Counted from the stretch's first letter, positions 1 through 6,801 are shown. The stretch is 12,471 bases of DNA from JACPLA01 sp035291905 (GCA_035291905.1 DATDRF010000127.1:1-12471); one strand, 5' to 3'. The notes: generated by a model not told the origin, from the sequence alone. Numbers and translations: made by a program.

Positions 1-1
1 A

Positions 2-1222
2 AATGAAACCGACGTTTCCCGTGTCGTGACGTTCGCACGAGATCGGGGATTGGAGCTTGCAGTGAGAAGCGGCGGTCACAGTGTGGCCGGGCACAGCGTT
101 TCGGAGGGCGGTATCGTGATCGATCTTTCCGACATGAAGAAGATCGAATTCGACGTGGCACAGCGGACGGCGTGGGCGGAAACCGGATTAACGGCGGGTC
201 AGTACACAGCCGCGGCCGGAGCGCATGGCCTTGCAACAGGGTTCGGCGACACCGCATCGGTCGGGATCGGGGGCGTCACGCTCGGAGGAGGCGTCGGATT
301 TCTCGTCCGGAAGTACGGCCTTACGGTCGATAACCTGCTCGCCGCAGACGTGGCTGCTGCCGACGGCCAGATTCTCCGAACTGATGCCGAGAATCACCCG
401 GATCTCTTCTGGGCAATCCGCGGGGGCGGCGGCAATTTCGGAGTCGCGACCCGATTCAAGTTCCGGTTGCAAGAAGTAAGCGACATCGTGGGTGGAATCC
501 TGATGTTGCCGGCGACCCCTGAAGTTGTTCGGGGGATCATCGCCGAGGCGGAGAGCGCGCCGGAAGAACTGTCGGTCATTGCCAATGTGATGCCCGCGCC
601 TCCCATGCCGTTCATTCCCCAGGAACAGCATGGAAAGCTCATCATCATGGCCATGATGGTGTATGCAGGGTCGGCAGAAGCGGGTGAGCGCGCGGTCGCG
701 CCCATCCGGGGCCTGGCGAAGCCGATCGCCGACATGGTCAAGCCGATGAAGTATCCTCAAATGTTCGAGGGGCCGGAAGGGCCTCACCCGGCTGCAGTAG
801 CGTTCCATTCGATGTTCATCGATACCATCGATCAGCGGGCCGCGGAGACGATCGTCGGCCACATTCAAGCCTCGAAAGCTTCGATGGCCGTGGCACAGCT
901 TCGGGTCCTTGGCGGTGCAGTAGCCCGCGTTCCTGCGGAAGCAACGGCCTATGCTCATCGCAAAAGGCGGATCATGGTGAACATTGCCGCTTTGTATGAG
1001 CGGCGCGAGGAAGCGAATGCGCACAATGCATGGGTTGATGGGTTCTCGAACGAGCTTCGTCAGGGAGATCCCGACGTGTACGTCAATTTTCTCGGAGAGG
1101 AAGGGGAGGCGCGTGTCCGGGCTGCCTACCCCGGCTCCACCTGGGACCGTCTCGCGTCGGTCAAGCGCCGATACGACCCGTCAAACTTCTTTCGTCTTAA
1201 TCAGAATATTCCCCCCAAGTGA
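2..1222 (+). CDS. FAD-binding oxidoreductase, berberine-bridge type (5'-truncated by window edge)
   Basis: The reading frame is open from the first base, so the gene begins upstream; the in-frame GTG at 26 lies inside the FAD domain and is not the start. The visible 406 residues contain RSGGHS, whose His (codon 77-79) is the usual site of covalent 8-alpha-histidyl FAD attachment. Next come a GGVTLGGGVGFLVRKYGL block and an AIRGGGGNFG motif, both typical of the FAD_binding_4 fold. The C-terminus ends in a BBE-type segment (YPGSTW, then YDPSNFFRLNQNI). Enzymes of this family oxidise alcohols, sugars or alkaloid-like substrates using oxygen; the substrate here cannot be read. The Cys used for a second flavin bond in bicovalent members is absent from the GDTASVGIGG region, so attachment is probably monocovalent. 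About 50 N-terminal residues seem to be missing relative to the usual family length. The next gene starts 12 nt downstream. Confidence 0.9.
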   Translation, partial: NETDVSRVVTFARDRGLELAVRSGGHSVAGHSVSEGGIVIDLSDMKKIEFDVAQRTAWAETGLTAGQYTAAAGAHGLATGFGDTASVGIGGVTLGGGVGFLVRKYGLTVDNLLAADVAAADGQILRTDAENHPDLFWAIRGGGGNFGVATRFKFRLQEVSDIVGGILMLPATPEVVRGIIAEAESAPEELSVIANVMPAPPMPFIPQEQHGKLIIMAMMVYAGSAEAGERAVAPIRGLAKPIADMVKPMKYPQMFEGPEGPHPAAVAFHSMFIDTIDQRAAETIVGHIQASKASMAVAQLRVLGGAVARVPAEATAYAHRKRRIMVNIAALYERREEANAHNAWVDGFSNELRQGDPDVYVNFLGEEGEARVRAAYPGSTWDRLASVKRRYDPSNFFRLNQNIPPK

Positions 1223-1234
1223 AGGAGGCAACAA

Positions 1235-1639
1235 ATGAAACGCCTGGTTCTGGCGATCGTCGCAGCGATACTGATCAATTTCATCCTCGCAACGGCCATC
1301 GACCATCTTTTTCACATAACGGGAGTATATCCGCCGTACGGCGAAGTGTACTTTGACACGGATCTGTATCTCCTGGCTCTGGGCTATCGTATCCTCATTA
1401 CTGTATTTGCCGCGTACATTACGGCGATGATTGCAAAAGAGAAGGCGAAGACGGCTTTGTGGACCACAGGAATACTCGGCTCAGTGCTTTGGATTGCAGG
1501 CACCTTGGCAATGCAGGGGCTTGGTCCACTATGGTACGGCATAGCCGGAGCTGTGACCGCTCTTCCGCTTGCGCTCCTTGGCGGAAAACTCTACGAGCGA
1601 CGAATGAGCGCGCGCGGTTCTGTAGAAAACGCCGCATGA
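1235..1639 (+). CDS. Small four-helix integral membrane protein, unknown function
   Basis: This 134-residue protein is not one I recognise. The sequence shows four hydrophobic stretches at about residues 4-22, 45-66, 73-94 and 98-118, with a short basic C-terminal tail (KLYERRMSAR), which predicts an inner-membrane protein with little soluble mass. A loop rich in aromatic and acidic residues (about 28-44) lies between helices 1 and 2. The ATG at 1235 is supported by AAGGAGG at 1222-1228 with 6-nt spacing; this site overlaps the stop codon of the upstream oxidoreductase, suggesting translational coupling in one operon. Function is unknown. Confidence 0.8.
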   Translation: MKRLVLAIVAAILINFILATAIDHLFHITGVYPPYGEVYFDTDLYLLALGYRILITVFAAYITAMIAKEKAKTALWTTGILGSVLWIAGTLAMQGLGPLWYGIAGAVTALPLALLGGKLYERRMSARGSVENAA

Positions 1640-1679
1640 GGGAAGTGAAAGAACGAAAGCATACGATGCGGGAGAAAGG

Positions 1680-2060
1680 ATGATAACAGTGGAGAATATC
1701 GACGAGTATATTGCCCTTTTTCCCAAGGATGTGCAGTTGTTGCTGGAAGACGTCCGGAAGACCATCCGAAAGGCCGCTCCGGCAGCAGAAGAGGCGATCA
1801 AATATCAAATCCCCACCTTCACTCTTGAAGGCAACCTCGTGCATTTCGCCGCATTCAAACATCACATCGAATTCTATCCGACTCCGTCCGGAATTCGGGC
1901 TTTCAAAAAGGAGCTCTCGGTGTACGAAGGAGCCAAGGGATCGGTTCAATTCCCGATCGACAAGCCTCTTCCATTGGGCCTGATAAGCAAGATCGTCAGG
2001 TACAGGGTCAAAGAGACGCTGAACAGGGAGATGAAAACAAAGAAAGTCAAGAATCGATAA
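1680..2060 (+). CDS. DUF1801 (YdhG-like) domain protein
   Basis: This 126-residue protein is almost entirely a DUF1801 domain. Recognisable landmarks are an N-terminal ENIDEYIALFP segment, AAPAAEEAIKYQIPTF, FAAFKHHIEFYPTPSGI and GSVQFPIDKPLPLGLISKIV. The family includes Bacillus YdhG-like proteins, described as frataxin-like iron chaperones, but most members are uncharacterised and no iron-binding role can be read here. There is no signal peptide or membrane segment, so it should be cytoplasmic. The ATG at 1680 follows GGAG at 1671-1674. The C-terminus is very basic (KTKKVKNR). It sits 40 nt after the membrane protein gene and 41 nt before the VOC gene, probably in the same transcript. Confidence 0.85.
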   Translation: MITVENIDEYIALFPKDVQLLLEDVRKTIRKAAPAAEEAIKYQIPTFTLEGNLVHFAAFKHHIEFYPTPSGIRAFKKELSVYEGAKGSVQFPIDKPLPLGLISKIVRYRVKETLNREMKTKKVKNR

Positions 2061-2101
2061 TCAATTCAGAACAATAGCCGAACGGAAAGGATAACATCTC
2101 C

Positions 2102-2590
2102 ATGAAGAAAATTACACCATTCCTGTGGTTCGATACGCAGGCCGAAGAGGCGGCGAAGTTCTATGTGTCGGTTTTTTCCGGAGTGAAAGGGAAGAAATCG
2201 CGGATCGTAAAGACCTCCTATTACGGCGAAGCGGGCCCGCGGCCCGCGGGCACCGTCTTAACGGTGCATTTCCAGCTCTGCGGCGAGGACTTCATTGCAC
2301 TCAACGGCGGACCTGAATTCAAATTCACCGAGGCGATTTCGCTCTCCGTGGACTGCAAAACCCAGGCGGAAGTCGACAACCTGTGGAAGAAGCTCACTGA
2401 GGGCGGCGAAGAAAGCATGTGCGGATGGCTGAAGGATAAGTATGGTCTCTCCTGGCAGGTCAATCCCGGCATTTTGGGAAAGATGCTGAGTGACAAGAAT
2501 GCCGAAAGGGCGAAGCGGGTCATGCAGGCGATGCTTCAAATGAGGAAGATCGATATCGCGAAGCTCAAGGAGGCATACAAGGGGAAGTAA
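2102..2590 (+). CDS. VOC-superfamily protein, PhnB-like
   Basis: This 162-residue cytoplasmic protein matches the PhnB-like branch of the vicinal oxygen chelate fold (the domain historically labelled 3-demethylubiquinone-9 3-methyltransferase). The N-terminus has PFLWFDTQAEEAAKFYVSVF, followed by PAGTVLTVHFQLCGEDFIALNGGP, FKFTEAISLSV, CGWLKDKYGLSWQVNP and a C-terminal RVMQAMLQMRKIDIAKL helix, which together are diagnostic. VOC proteins are metalloenzymes or binding proteins built from paired beta-alpha-beta-beta-beta units. The specific reaction of this branch is not established, and the methyltransferase name should not be taken literally. A GGAAAGG site lies upstream of the ATG. It is the last gene of the first run and is followed by a 277-nt gap. 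Confidence 0.9.
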   Translation: MKKITPFLWFDTQAEEAAKFYVSVFSGVKGKKSRIVKTSYYGEAGPRPAGTVLTVHFQLCGEDFIALNGGPEFKFTEAISLSVDCKTQAEVDNLWKKLTEGGEESMCGWLKDKYGLSWQVNPGILGKMLSDKNAERAKRVMQAMLQMRKIDIAKLKEAYKGK

Positions 2591-2867
2591 GAACGACGAT
2601 CTGTCGACGGAACCTCGAAGGCGGAAGTGTTGTTCTACTTCGCACCTGATATAGTCCTTTCTCAGGCCTCTGCAACAAATATCCGAGAACGACCGTAACA
2701 AGTTGGCACACGTTGAAATTCTGAAACCTAAAGTACGACATCTGCCTGTGCAATACCGCGCGGATGTCGGACTTTTGACTGGAGCTTTTGAAAAAGCGGA
2801 GACGATTGCCTGAATGTGTTCAAAAAGAGGACCAAGAGAGTCACAGGCGGTGCATTAAGGAGATTGA
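2591..2867. other. Intergenic gap between VOC and MATE genes
   Basis: No convincing coding frame is visible. The only clear structure is the terminator-like hairpin at 2733-2772, listed separately, and a short gctttt/aaaagc inverted repeat near 2783-2796. The promoter for the transporter should lie after the hairpin, but I could not identify good -35 and -10 boxes. Confidence 0.5.
2733..2772 (+). terminator. Terminator-like hairpin followed by TTTT
   Basis: Bases 2733-2748 pair with 2757-2772 around an 8-base loop. The stem has 12 Watson-Crick pairs, two G-T wobbles and two mismatches (A2735/G2770, C2746/C2759). Four T residues follow directly at 2773-2776. The position fits transcription termination after the four-gene run, although it is about 140 nt past the VOC stop codon. 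The short T run makes an alternative role, such as RNA processing or an operator, possible. Confidence 0.45.
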
Positions 2868-4304
2868 ATGGAACCAGGATCTGAAATAGCAGCTGACCGT
2901 CAGCTCGCACCGCCACCTTCTCAATCCTTGTGGCAGGGGTTAAAGGAGGCTGTTCGCGGAACAGAAGCGGACTACACGCAAATCCCCATGGGGAAGGCAA
3001 TCTTTCTCCTGGCCGTCCCGATGATTCTGGAATTGATCATGGAGTCCACGTTCGCGGTCGTGGACATCTACTTCGTCGGTTCACTTGGGGCCTCCGCCGT
3101 GGCGACTGTCGGATTAACGGAAACATATCTGTTCCTCCTGTATTCGGTTGCCATGGGCCTCGCAATGGCCGTCACGGCAATTGTCGCGCGGCGTATCGGA
3201 GAGAAGAACAAAGTAGAGGCCGGCGTCACCGCAGTCCAATCAATCATCCTTGCGCTCTTTGTCTCTGTTCCCTTTGCCTTCGCCGGTATCTTCTACTCCC
3301 GGGAATTGCTGGCACTCATGGGAGCCGACCCATGGACGCTGGAGCACGGATACGGCTACATGCAGTGGATGTTGGGGGGCAATGCTGTGATCGTGTTTTT
3401 GTTCGTGATCAATGCAGTTTTCCGGGGTGCGGGCGACGCCGCGATGGCGATGCGTGTGCTGTGGCTCGCGAACGGCATCAACATGCTCATGGACCCGGTT
3501 CTCATTTTTGGGCTTGGACCCTTTCCCGAGTTGGGAATCGAGGGCGCTGCGATTGCCACGAATATCGGCCGAGGCATCGGCGTGCTTGCGCAAGTCTGGG
3601 TTCTTTTCAGAGGGAGCAAGCACATTCGGATCCTTCGTTCCCAGATCTCCTTCAATTGGCAGGTCATCTCAAAAGTTGCCCGCACTTCGCTTGGAGGAGT
3701 CGGACAAATGATTGTTGCAATGACCTCCTGGATCTTCGTCATGCGCATCCTCGCTGAGTTCGGGAGCCAGGTTGTTGCCGGGGCTACCATTGCTCTCAGA
3801 ATCATGATGTTCACCATGATGCCGGCATGGGGAATGTCAAATGCCGTTGCCACGCTGGTGGGTCAGAACCTCGGCGCCCAGAAACCCGAGCGCGCGGAAC
3901 GATCCGTCTGGGTGATCGGTTTCTGGAACATGCTCTTCCTGATCGGGGTGGCAATCCTCTATTTTCTTTTCAGCGAATCGCTGGTGGGGATTTTCACAGA
4001 TGATCCCGGCGTTGTTGCTGTTGGGGGAAAATGGCTCACGATCGTCTCGTATTCCTACTTCGTCTACGGGTGGTGGATGGTGGCGGTGCAGGCGTTCAAC
4101 GGAGCGGGTGATACGGCGACGCCGACGAAGATCAACATCGTCTTCTTCTGGCTCATTGAGATTCCCCTCTCGTACGTCATGGCCAAGACACTCGGGATGG
4201 AGCACACGGGCGTCTTTTGGGCGATCTTCATTGCGGAGACGGCAGTAGGATTGTTCACGTTGTGGCTCTTCACAAGGGGTGGATGGAAGAAAGTCCAGGT
4301 GTGA
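2868..4304 (+). CDS. MATE-family multidrug/cation efflux transporter
   Basis: This 478-residue polytopic inner-membrane protein has about 12 hydrophobic helices after a soluble N-terminal stretch of about 40 residues. MATE carriers export drugs, toxins or metabolites using a Na+ or H+ gradient. The internal two-fold symmetry typical of the family is visible: FRGAGD at about 185-190 in the first half is mirrored by FNGAGDTATPTK at about 410-421 in the second half. Other landmarks are NMLMDPVLIFGLGPFPELGI (about 205-224) and VATLVGQNLGA in the seventh-helix region. The start at 2868 is supported by AAGGAG at 2857-2862. The substrate cannot be predicted. The following gene begins 63 nt downstream on the same strand. 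Confidence 0.93.
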   Translation: MEPGSEIAADRQLAPPPSQSLWQGLKEAVRGTEADYTQIPMGKAIFLLAVPMILELIMESTFAVVDIYFVGSLGASAVATVGLTETYLFLLYSVAMGLAMAVTAIVARRIGEKNKVEAGVTAVQSIILALFVSVPFAFAGIFYSRELLALMGADPWTLEHGYGYMQWMLGGNAVIVFLFVINAVFRGAGDAAMAMRVLWLANGINMLMDPVLIFGLGPFPELGIEGAAIATNIGRGIGVLAQVWVLFRGSKHIRILRSQISFNWQVISKVARTSLGGVGQMIVAMTSWIFVMRILAEFGSQVVAGATIALRIMMFTMMPAWGMSNAVATLVGQNLGAQKPERAERSVWVIGFWNMLFLIGVAILYFLFSESLVGIFTDDPGVVAVGGKWLTIVSYSYFVYGWWMVAVQAFNGAGDTATPTKINIVFFWLIEIPLSYVMAKTLGMEHTGVFWAIFIAETAVGLFTLWLFTRGGWKKVQV

Positions 4305-4353
4305 GCTCATTCATGGAGAGCGGTGCATCCTTGGAGGCGATGTGACGGACAAG

Positions 4354-4360
4354 AAGGAGG
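4354..4360 (+). promoter_or_regulatory. Ribosome binding site deciding the ATG 4368 start
   Basis: AAGGAGG lies 7 nt before ATG 4368. It selects this start over an in-frame GTG at 4323, which would put 15 hydrophilic residues ahead of an otherwise clean signal peptide. Confidence 0.8.
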
Positions 4361-4367
4361 AAGACGT

Positions 4368-4865
4368 ATGAGATACCTTTTGAAAGTGTTGTTGATTATT
4401 TCTGCCCCGGTTTTGGTTTCACGGGCGCAGGGGACAAGAGTCGTTCCAACGGTCATCACAAACCATTATGATAAGAGCGAGATCGAATCTCATGGGGTGG
4501 TAGCAGTGACGCAGGGAGAGGAGAAGATCAAGGTCGAGGTCAAGGATTTGAGGAAGAATGCTGGTTACGAGGTTGTCCTTTTGGACGAGGCGACGGGCAA
4601 GCGATCGAAAGTCGGAACACTTAAGACCGATGCCAAGGGCTTTTCGTCGACAGAATTCTCCGTTAAAGGTCTGCTTCCCTCGTACAACGCACTGCTCCTC
4701 ATGAATGGCGATGATGTGGTACAATATGCGCAGCTCCTGGAATCGCATCATGGCTGCATATGCAAGCACAGCGGAGGATCGATCGTGACGCGGAACTTGG
4801 ATCAAGAATGCTACGAGTGCCCGTGCGGGGTCAAGTACGAGATCTGCTGTGGAGGAAAGAAGTAG
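4368..4865 (+). CDS. Small exported protein with Cys-rich C-terminal tail, unknown function
   Basis: This 165-residue protein is not one I recognise. It starts with MRYLLKVLLIISAPVLVSRA, a good Sec signal peptide with likely cleavage after RA or AQ, so the product should be periplasmic or outside the cell. Residues about 20-125 form a beta-rich domain with an alternating hydrophobic pattern (IKVEVKDLRKNAGYEVVLLD, then VGTLKTDAKG), resembling small immunoglobulin-like or carbohydrate-binding sandwiches. The last 36 residues hold all seven cysteines (130, 132, 148, 151, 153, 160, 161), spaced CxC-x15-CxxCxC-x6-CC, preceded by an HH pair. This could be a disulfide knot or a metal site. It follows the MATE gene by 63 nt and converges on the subtilase gene. 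Confidence 0.75.
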   Translation: MRYLLKVLLIISAPVLVSRAQGTRVVPTVITNHYDKSEIESHGVVAVTQGEEKIKVEVKDLRKNAGYEVVLLDEATGKRSKVGTLKTDAKGFSSTEFSVKGLLPSYNALLLMNGDDVVQYAQLLESHHGCICKHSGGSIVTRNLDQECYECPCGVKYEICCGGKK

Positions 4866-4895
4866 CCTTGGCCTGAAGTCCGACAGAGGCACAAC

Positions 4896-4998
4896 CACTT
4901 CAAAATTGGACATTCGGCGTTCGGTGTTGGGTGTTGCTTTCAGTTCTTTCAGAAAAGAAACATCGAATATCGAACGCCGAATGCAGAATGTCGAAGTG
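4896..4998. repeat. Imperfect inverted repeat built of 7-bp units (TTCGG/CGAA type)
   Basis: Two 40-nt arms (4896-4935 and 4959-4998) are imperfect reverse complements separated by 23 nt. The outer six bases (CACTTC/GAAGTG) and a central ATTCGGCGTTCG block match exactly, with about ten mismatches elsewhere. Each arm has a 7-bp period: CATTCGG, CGTTCGG, TGTTGGG on the left, and CATCGAA, TATCGAA, CGCCGAA, TGCAGAA, TGTCGAA on the right. It lies 30 nt beyond the stop of the Cys-rich protein gene and before the bidirectional terminator. No coding sense is apparent. Confidence 0.8.
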
Positions 4999-5015
4999 TT
5001 CTGCCATCCTGCAAC

Positions 5016-5047
5016 AAAAAGCCCCCGCATCTCTGCCGGGGGCTTTT
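5016..5047. terminator. Bidirectional rho-independent terminator
   Basis: A perfect GC stem GCCCCCG (5021-5027) / CGGGGGC (5037-5043) encloses a 9-base loop. It is flanked by five A residues on the left and four T residues on the right, so each strand reads a stem followed by a U tract. It sits between the convergent ends of the Cys-rich protein gene (4865) and the subtilase gene (5071) and should serve both. Confidence 0.92.
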
Positions 5048-5070
5048 CAATGTACGAGCTCTGATGCTGG

Positions 5071-6489
5071 CTAAAATCCGCTGACGTTCAACCGTCCGCC
5101 GGTCACGCACCTTCCCGCAAGGGAGGCGGTGGGGACAGCGCTCGAAAGAATCGCGTTTTTGATCGCCGCTCCCGAAGATCCCGGATGTGTTGCTGCATAC
5201 AACGCGACGCCTCCGGTTACGTGTGGAGTAGCCATCGAGGTGCCGCTGTACGATCCGTATGTCGATGTGTTCCGCTTGCCCGGGAGCGTGGAATAGATTC
5301 CCGATCCGGGAGCTCCGAGGTCGACCGACGTGGCGCCGTAGTTCGAGAAGCCCGACTTTGCGCCGCTCGAGGTAATCGAGGCGACCGCAATGATGTTCGC
5401 GTTGTTGTAGCTCGCCGGATAGGATGGCGTAGCGTCGTTATTGTCTCCAACGCCGTCACCGCCGCCATTTCCTGCCGCTGCCACGAAAAGGATCTCCGCT
5501 GCATTTGCACGCTCAATGGCGCTCTGGAGCCCCTGCGAGAATCCGCCGCCGCCCCAGGAATTGTTTGTCGCCGCAATGTTCAATCCGTGTCGCGTCTTGA
5601 GGTCAGTGATGTAATCAACTGCTTTGATCGCGTTCGCCGTTGTGCCTCCGCGCCGCCCGAGGAATTTGGCGCTGATCAATGTGACGCTCCAGTTCACGCC
5701 GGCCACCCCAACACCGTTCCCTCCAACTGCTCCAATCGTACCTGCGACATGAGTTCCATGGTCATCCTGTGTGCCGTCAAACGTTGAATTGTTGTTTCCG
5801 TCGAAATCCCATCCGTGCGTGTCGTCAACATAGCCGTTCCCGTCGTTGTCCACACCGTCAACGGGGTCGAAAGGATTCGTCCAGAAATTTGCGGCAAGAT
5901 CTTCGTGTGTATACTTCGCGCCTTCATCAATGATCCCGATGACAACCGAGCCGCTTCCGGTGTTTCCTGCGGCCCATGCCTCGCCGGCCTGACTGCCGTA
6001 CTGATTTGCAGGAGAGGTCGCATCGCCGTACATCCCCCACAAAGAGCCGTTGGTGTAGTAGGGATCGTTTGAAGAGGCGTCGTGGTAGTAATAGTAATTC
6101 GGTTCCGCATATTCCACGCCTGCAGCACCTCGCAATGATGCGACAGCAGCACTGACGGTCATCGGCGTGCGAACGAGTGTGAGCCCTTCGTTGTCGCCGC
6201 GGGCCTGCATCGCACGCGTCAAAATACGTTCTCCGACAATTCCACTGACCCTCTGAAGAGCTGCAGAGCGTTGATCCTCCGTTGCTCCGGCACTGAACTT
6301 GACCAGTGCTTCACCCGCAACGAACAACGGTCGGGCCTCTTGCATTTGCGGGGAGGATTGTACAGATGCAAGGGGTTCGTCCTGAGGTGCGGTGGAAGAG
6401 ACGGGGGGAGCCGTTTCGCAACCATTCCAGATGGTCGCGGTAATGAGTAACAACACTGCCGCCAACAAAACAAAGCGGGCATGCTTCAT
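5071..6489 (-). CDS. Secreted S8-family subtilase (serine protease), probable lipoprotein
   Basis: This 472-residue preproprotein has a hydrophobic signal at 1-20, then WNGC24, a possible but atypical lipobox. A propeptide-like region follows at about 55-135 (ALVKFSAGA, then GVEYAEPNYYYY), resembling the inhibitory prodomain of fervidolysin-type subtilases. The peptidase domain (about 165-470) has a complete triad: Asp188 (GIIDEG), His244 (HGTHVAG) and Ser418 (GTSMATPH), with oxyanion Asn341 (AAAGN). A Ca-binding-like acidic insert (DGVDNDGNGYVDD, 211-223) lies between Asp and His. The Asp motif reads DEG rather than the common DTG or DSG. No C-terminal sorting domain or extra module follows the catalytic domain. 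The start is supported by AAGGAGG (6503-6497) with 7-nt spacing. It would hydrolyse proteins in the periplasm, on the cell surface or outside the cell. Confidence 0.93.
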   Translation of the reverse strand: MKHARFVLLAAVLLLITATIWNGCETAPPVSSTAPQDEPLASVQSSPQMQEARPLFVAGEALVKFSAGATEDQRSAALQRVSGIVGERILTRAMQARGDNEGLTLVRTPMTVSAAVASLRGAAGVEYAEPNYYYYHDASSNDPYYTNGSLWGMYGDATSPANQYGSQAGEAWAAGNTGSGSVVIGIIDEGAKYTHEDLAANFWTNPFDPVDGVDNDGNGYVDDTHGWDFDGNNNSTFDGTQDDHGTHVAGTIGAVGGNGVGVAGVNWSVTLISAKFLGRRGGTTANAIKAVDYITDLKTRHGLNIAATNNSWGGGGFSQGLQSAIERANAAEILFVAAAGNGGGDGVGDNNDATPSYPASYNNANIIAVASITSSGAKSGFSNYGATSVDLGAPGSGIYSTLPGKRNTSTYGSYSGTSMATPHVTGGVALYAATHPGSSGAAIKNAILSSAVPTASLAGRCVTGGRLNVSGF

Positions 6490-6542
6490 GGTGCTGCCTC
6501 CTTGAAGTGATGTAGATGAATTAGATGTGGAGCGATGACACG

Positions 6543-6577
6543 CCTGCCTGCCGGAGTGTTACCGGCACGCAGGCAGG
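6543..6577. repeat. CCTGCCTG...CAGGCAGG inverted repeat (hairpin)
   Basis: CCTGCCTG (6543-6550) pairs with CAGGCAGG (6570-6577). Inside it CCGG (6551-6554) pairs with CCGG (6562-6565) around a 7-base loop, and CACG (6566-6569) is bulged. It would be transcribed in the subtilase leader if the promoter at 6610-6638 is real. It could be a dispersed intergenic palindrome or an mRNA stability element. Confidence 0.6.
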
Positions 6578-6609
6578 GATCGGCGTAGGGGGGATCCAGA
6601 TTGACGTCC

Positions 6610-6638
6610 AGTATCGTCAAATGAACTGACTATGTCAA
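6610..6638 (-). promoter_or_regulatory. Candidate sigma-70 promoter for the subtilase gene
   Basis: On the minus strand a perfect TTGACA (6638-6633) is followed after 17 nt by GATACT (6615-6610), which matches four of six bases of the -10 consensus. The start site would fall near 6603, giving a leader of about 114 nt before the ATG at 6489. If the organism uses the Bacteroidetes-type promoter consensus instead, this could be coincidence. Confidence 0.45.
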
Positions 6639-6697
6639 GGGGGGTGAATGCGGTAGGTCACATTACTGCGGGTGAAGGAGGGCAGGATAAGGTGTTG

Positions 6698-6787
6698 CAC
6701 ATTGAGGATTGTACATTGAACATTGGACATTGTTTCCATGTAACCCCAAAAACAATACTCAATGCTCAATATTCAATGCACAATCTC
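6698..6787. repeat. Inverted repeat of ten 7-bp units (NNNATTG / CAATNNN)
   Basis: Five consecutive left units end in ATTG (6698-6704, 6705-6711, 6712-6718, 6719-6725, 6726-6732). After a 20-nt spacer, five consecutive right units begin with CAAT (6753-6759, 6760-6766, 6767-6773, 6774-6780, 6781-6787). Four bases of each unit are invariant and three vary. It starts 14 nt beyond the stop codon of the LysE gene. There is no T tract, so it is not a standard terminator. Confidence 0.85.
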
Positions 6788-6801
6788 AAATTGGCGGCAT
6801 C

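Larger units (their letters stand above)
6490..6801. other. Intergenic region upstream of subtilase, downstream of LysE gene
   Basis: These 312 nt hold no gene I can support. On the minus strand they contain a candidate sigma-70 promoter (6610-6638), a hairpin in the presumed leader (6543-6577) and, nearest the LysE stop codon, a heptad-built inverted repeat (6698-6787). Each is listed separately. Confidence 0.7.

Noticed and set aside
188..1024. Long minus-strand open frame opposite the FAD oxidoreductase
   Set aside because: The plus-strand frame has clear family motifs; the antisense product is rich in Arg, His and Cys with no recognisable domain, typical of a shadow in GC-rich sequence.
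4333..4345. GGAGG followed by ATG-TGA, a possible start-stop leader element before the Cys-rich gene
   Set aside because: Spacing between GGAGG and ATG is only two bases, so initiation there is unlikely; probably chance.
5185..5787. Plus-strand open frame opposite the subtilase
   Set aside because: It overlaps the intact catalytic domain on the other strand and its translation is Arg/Cys/Val-rich without domain features.
6698..6787. CRISPR array suggested by regularly spaced short repeats
   Set aside because: The period is 7 bp with no long identical repeat or unique spacers, and the second half is in inverted orientation; no cas genes are present.
6698..6787. Rho-independent terminator for the LysE gene
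   Set aside because: The structure is an AT-rich, mismatch-laden stem with no following T tract on the minus strand.
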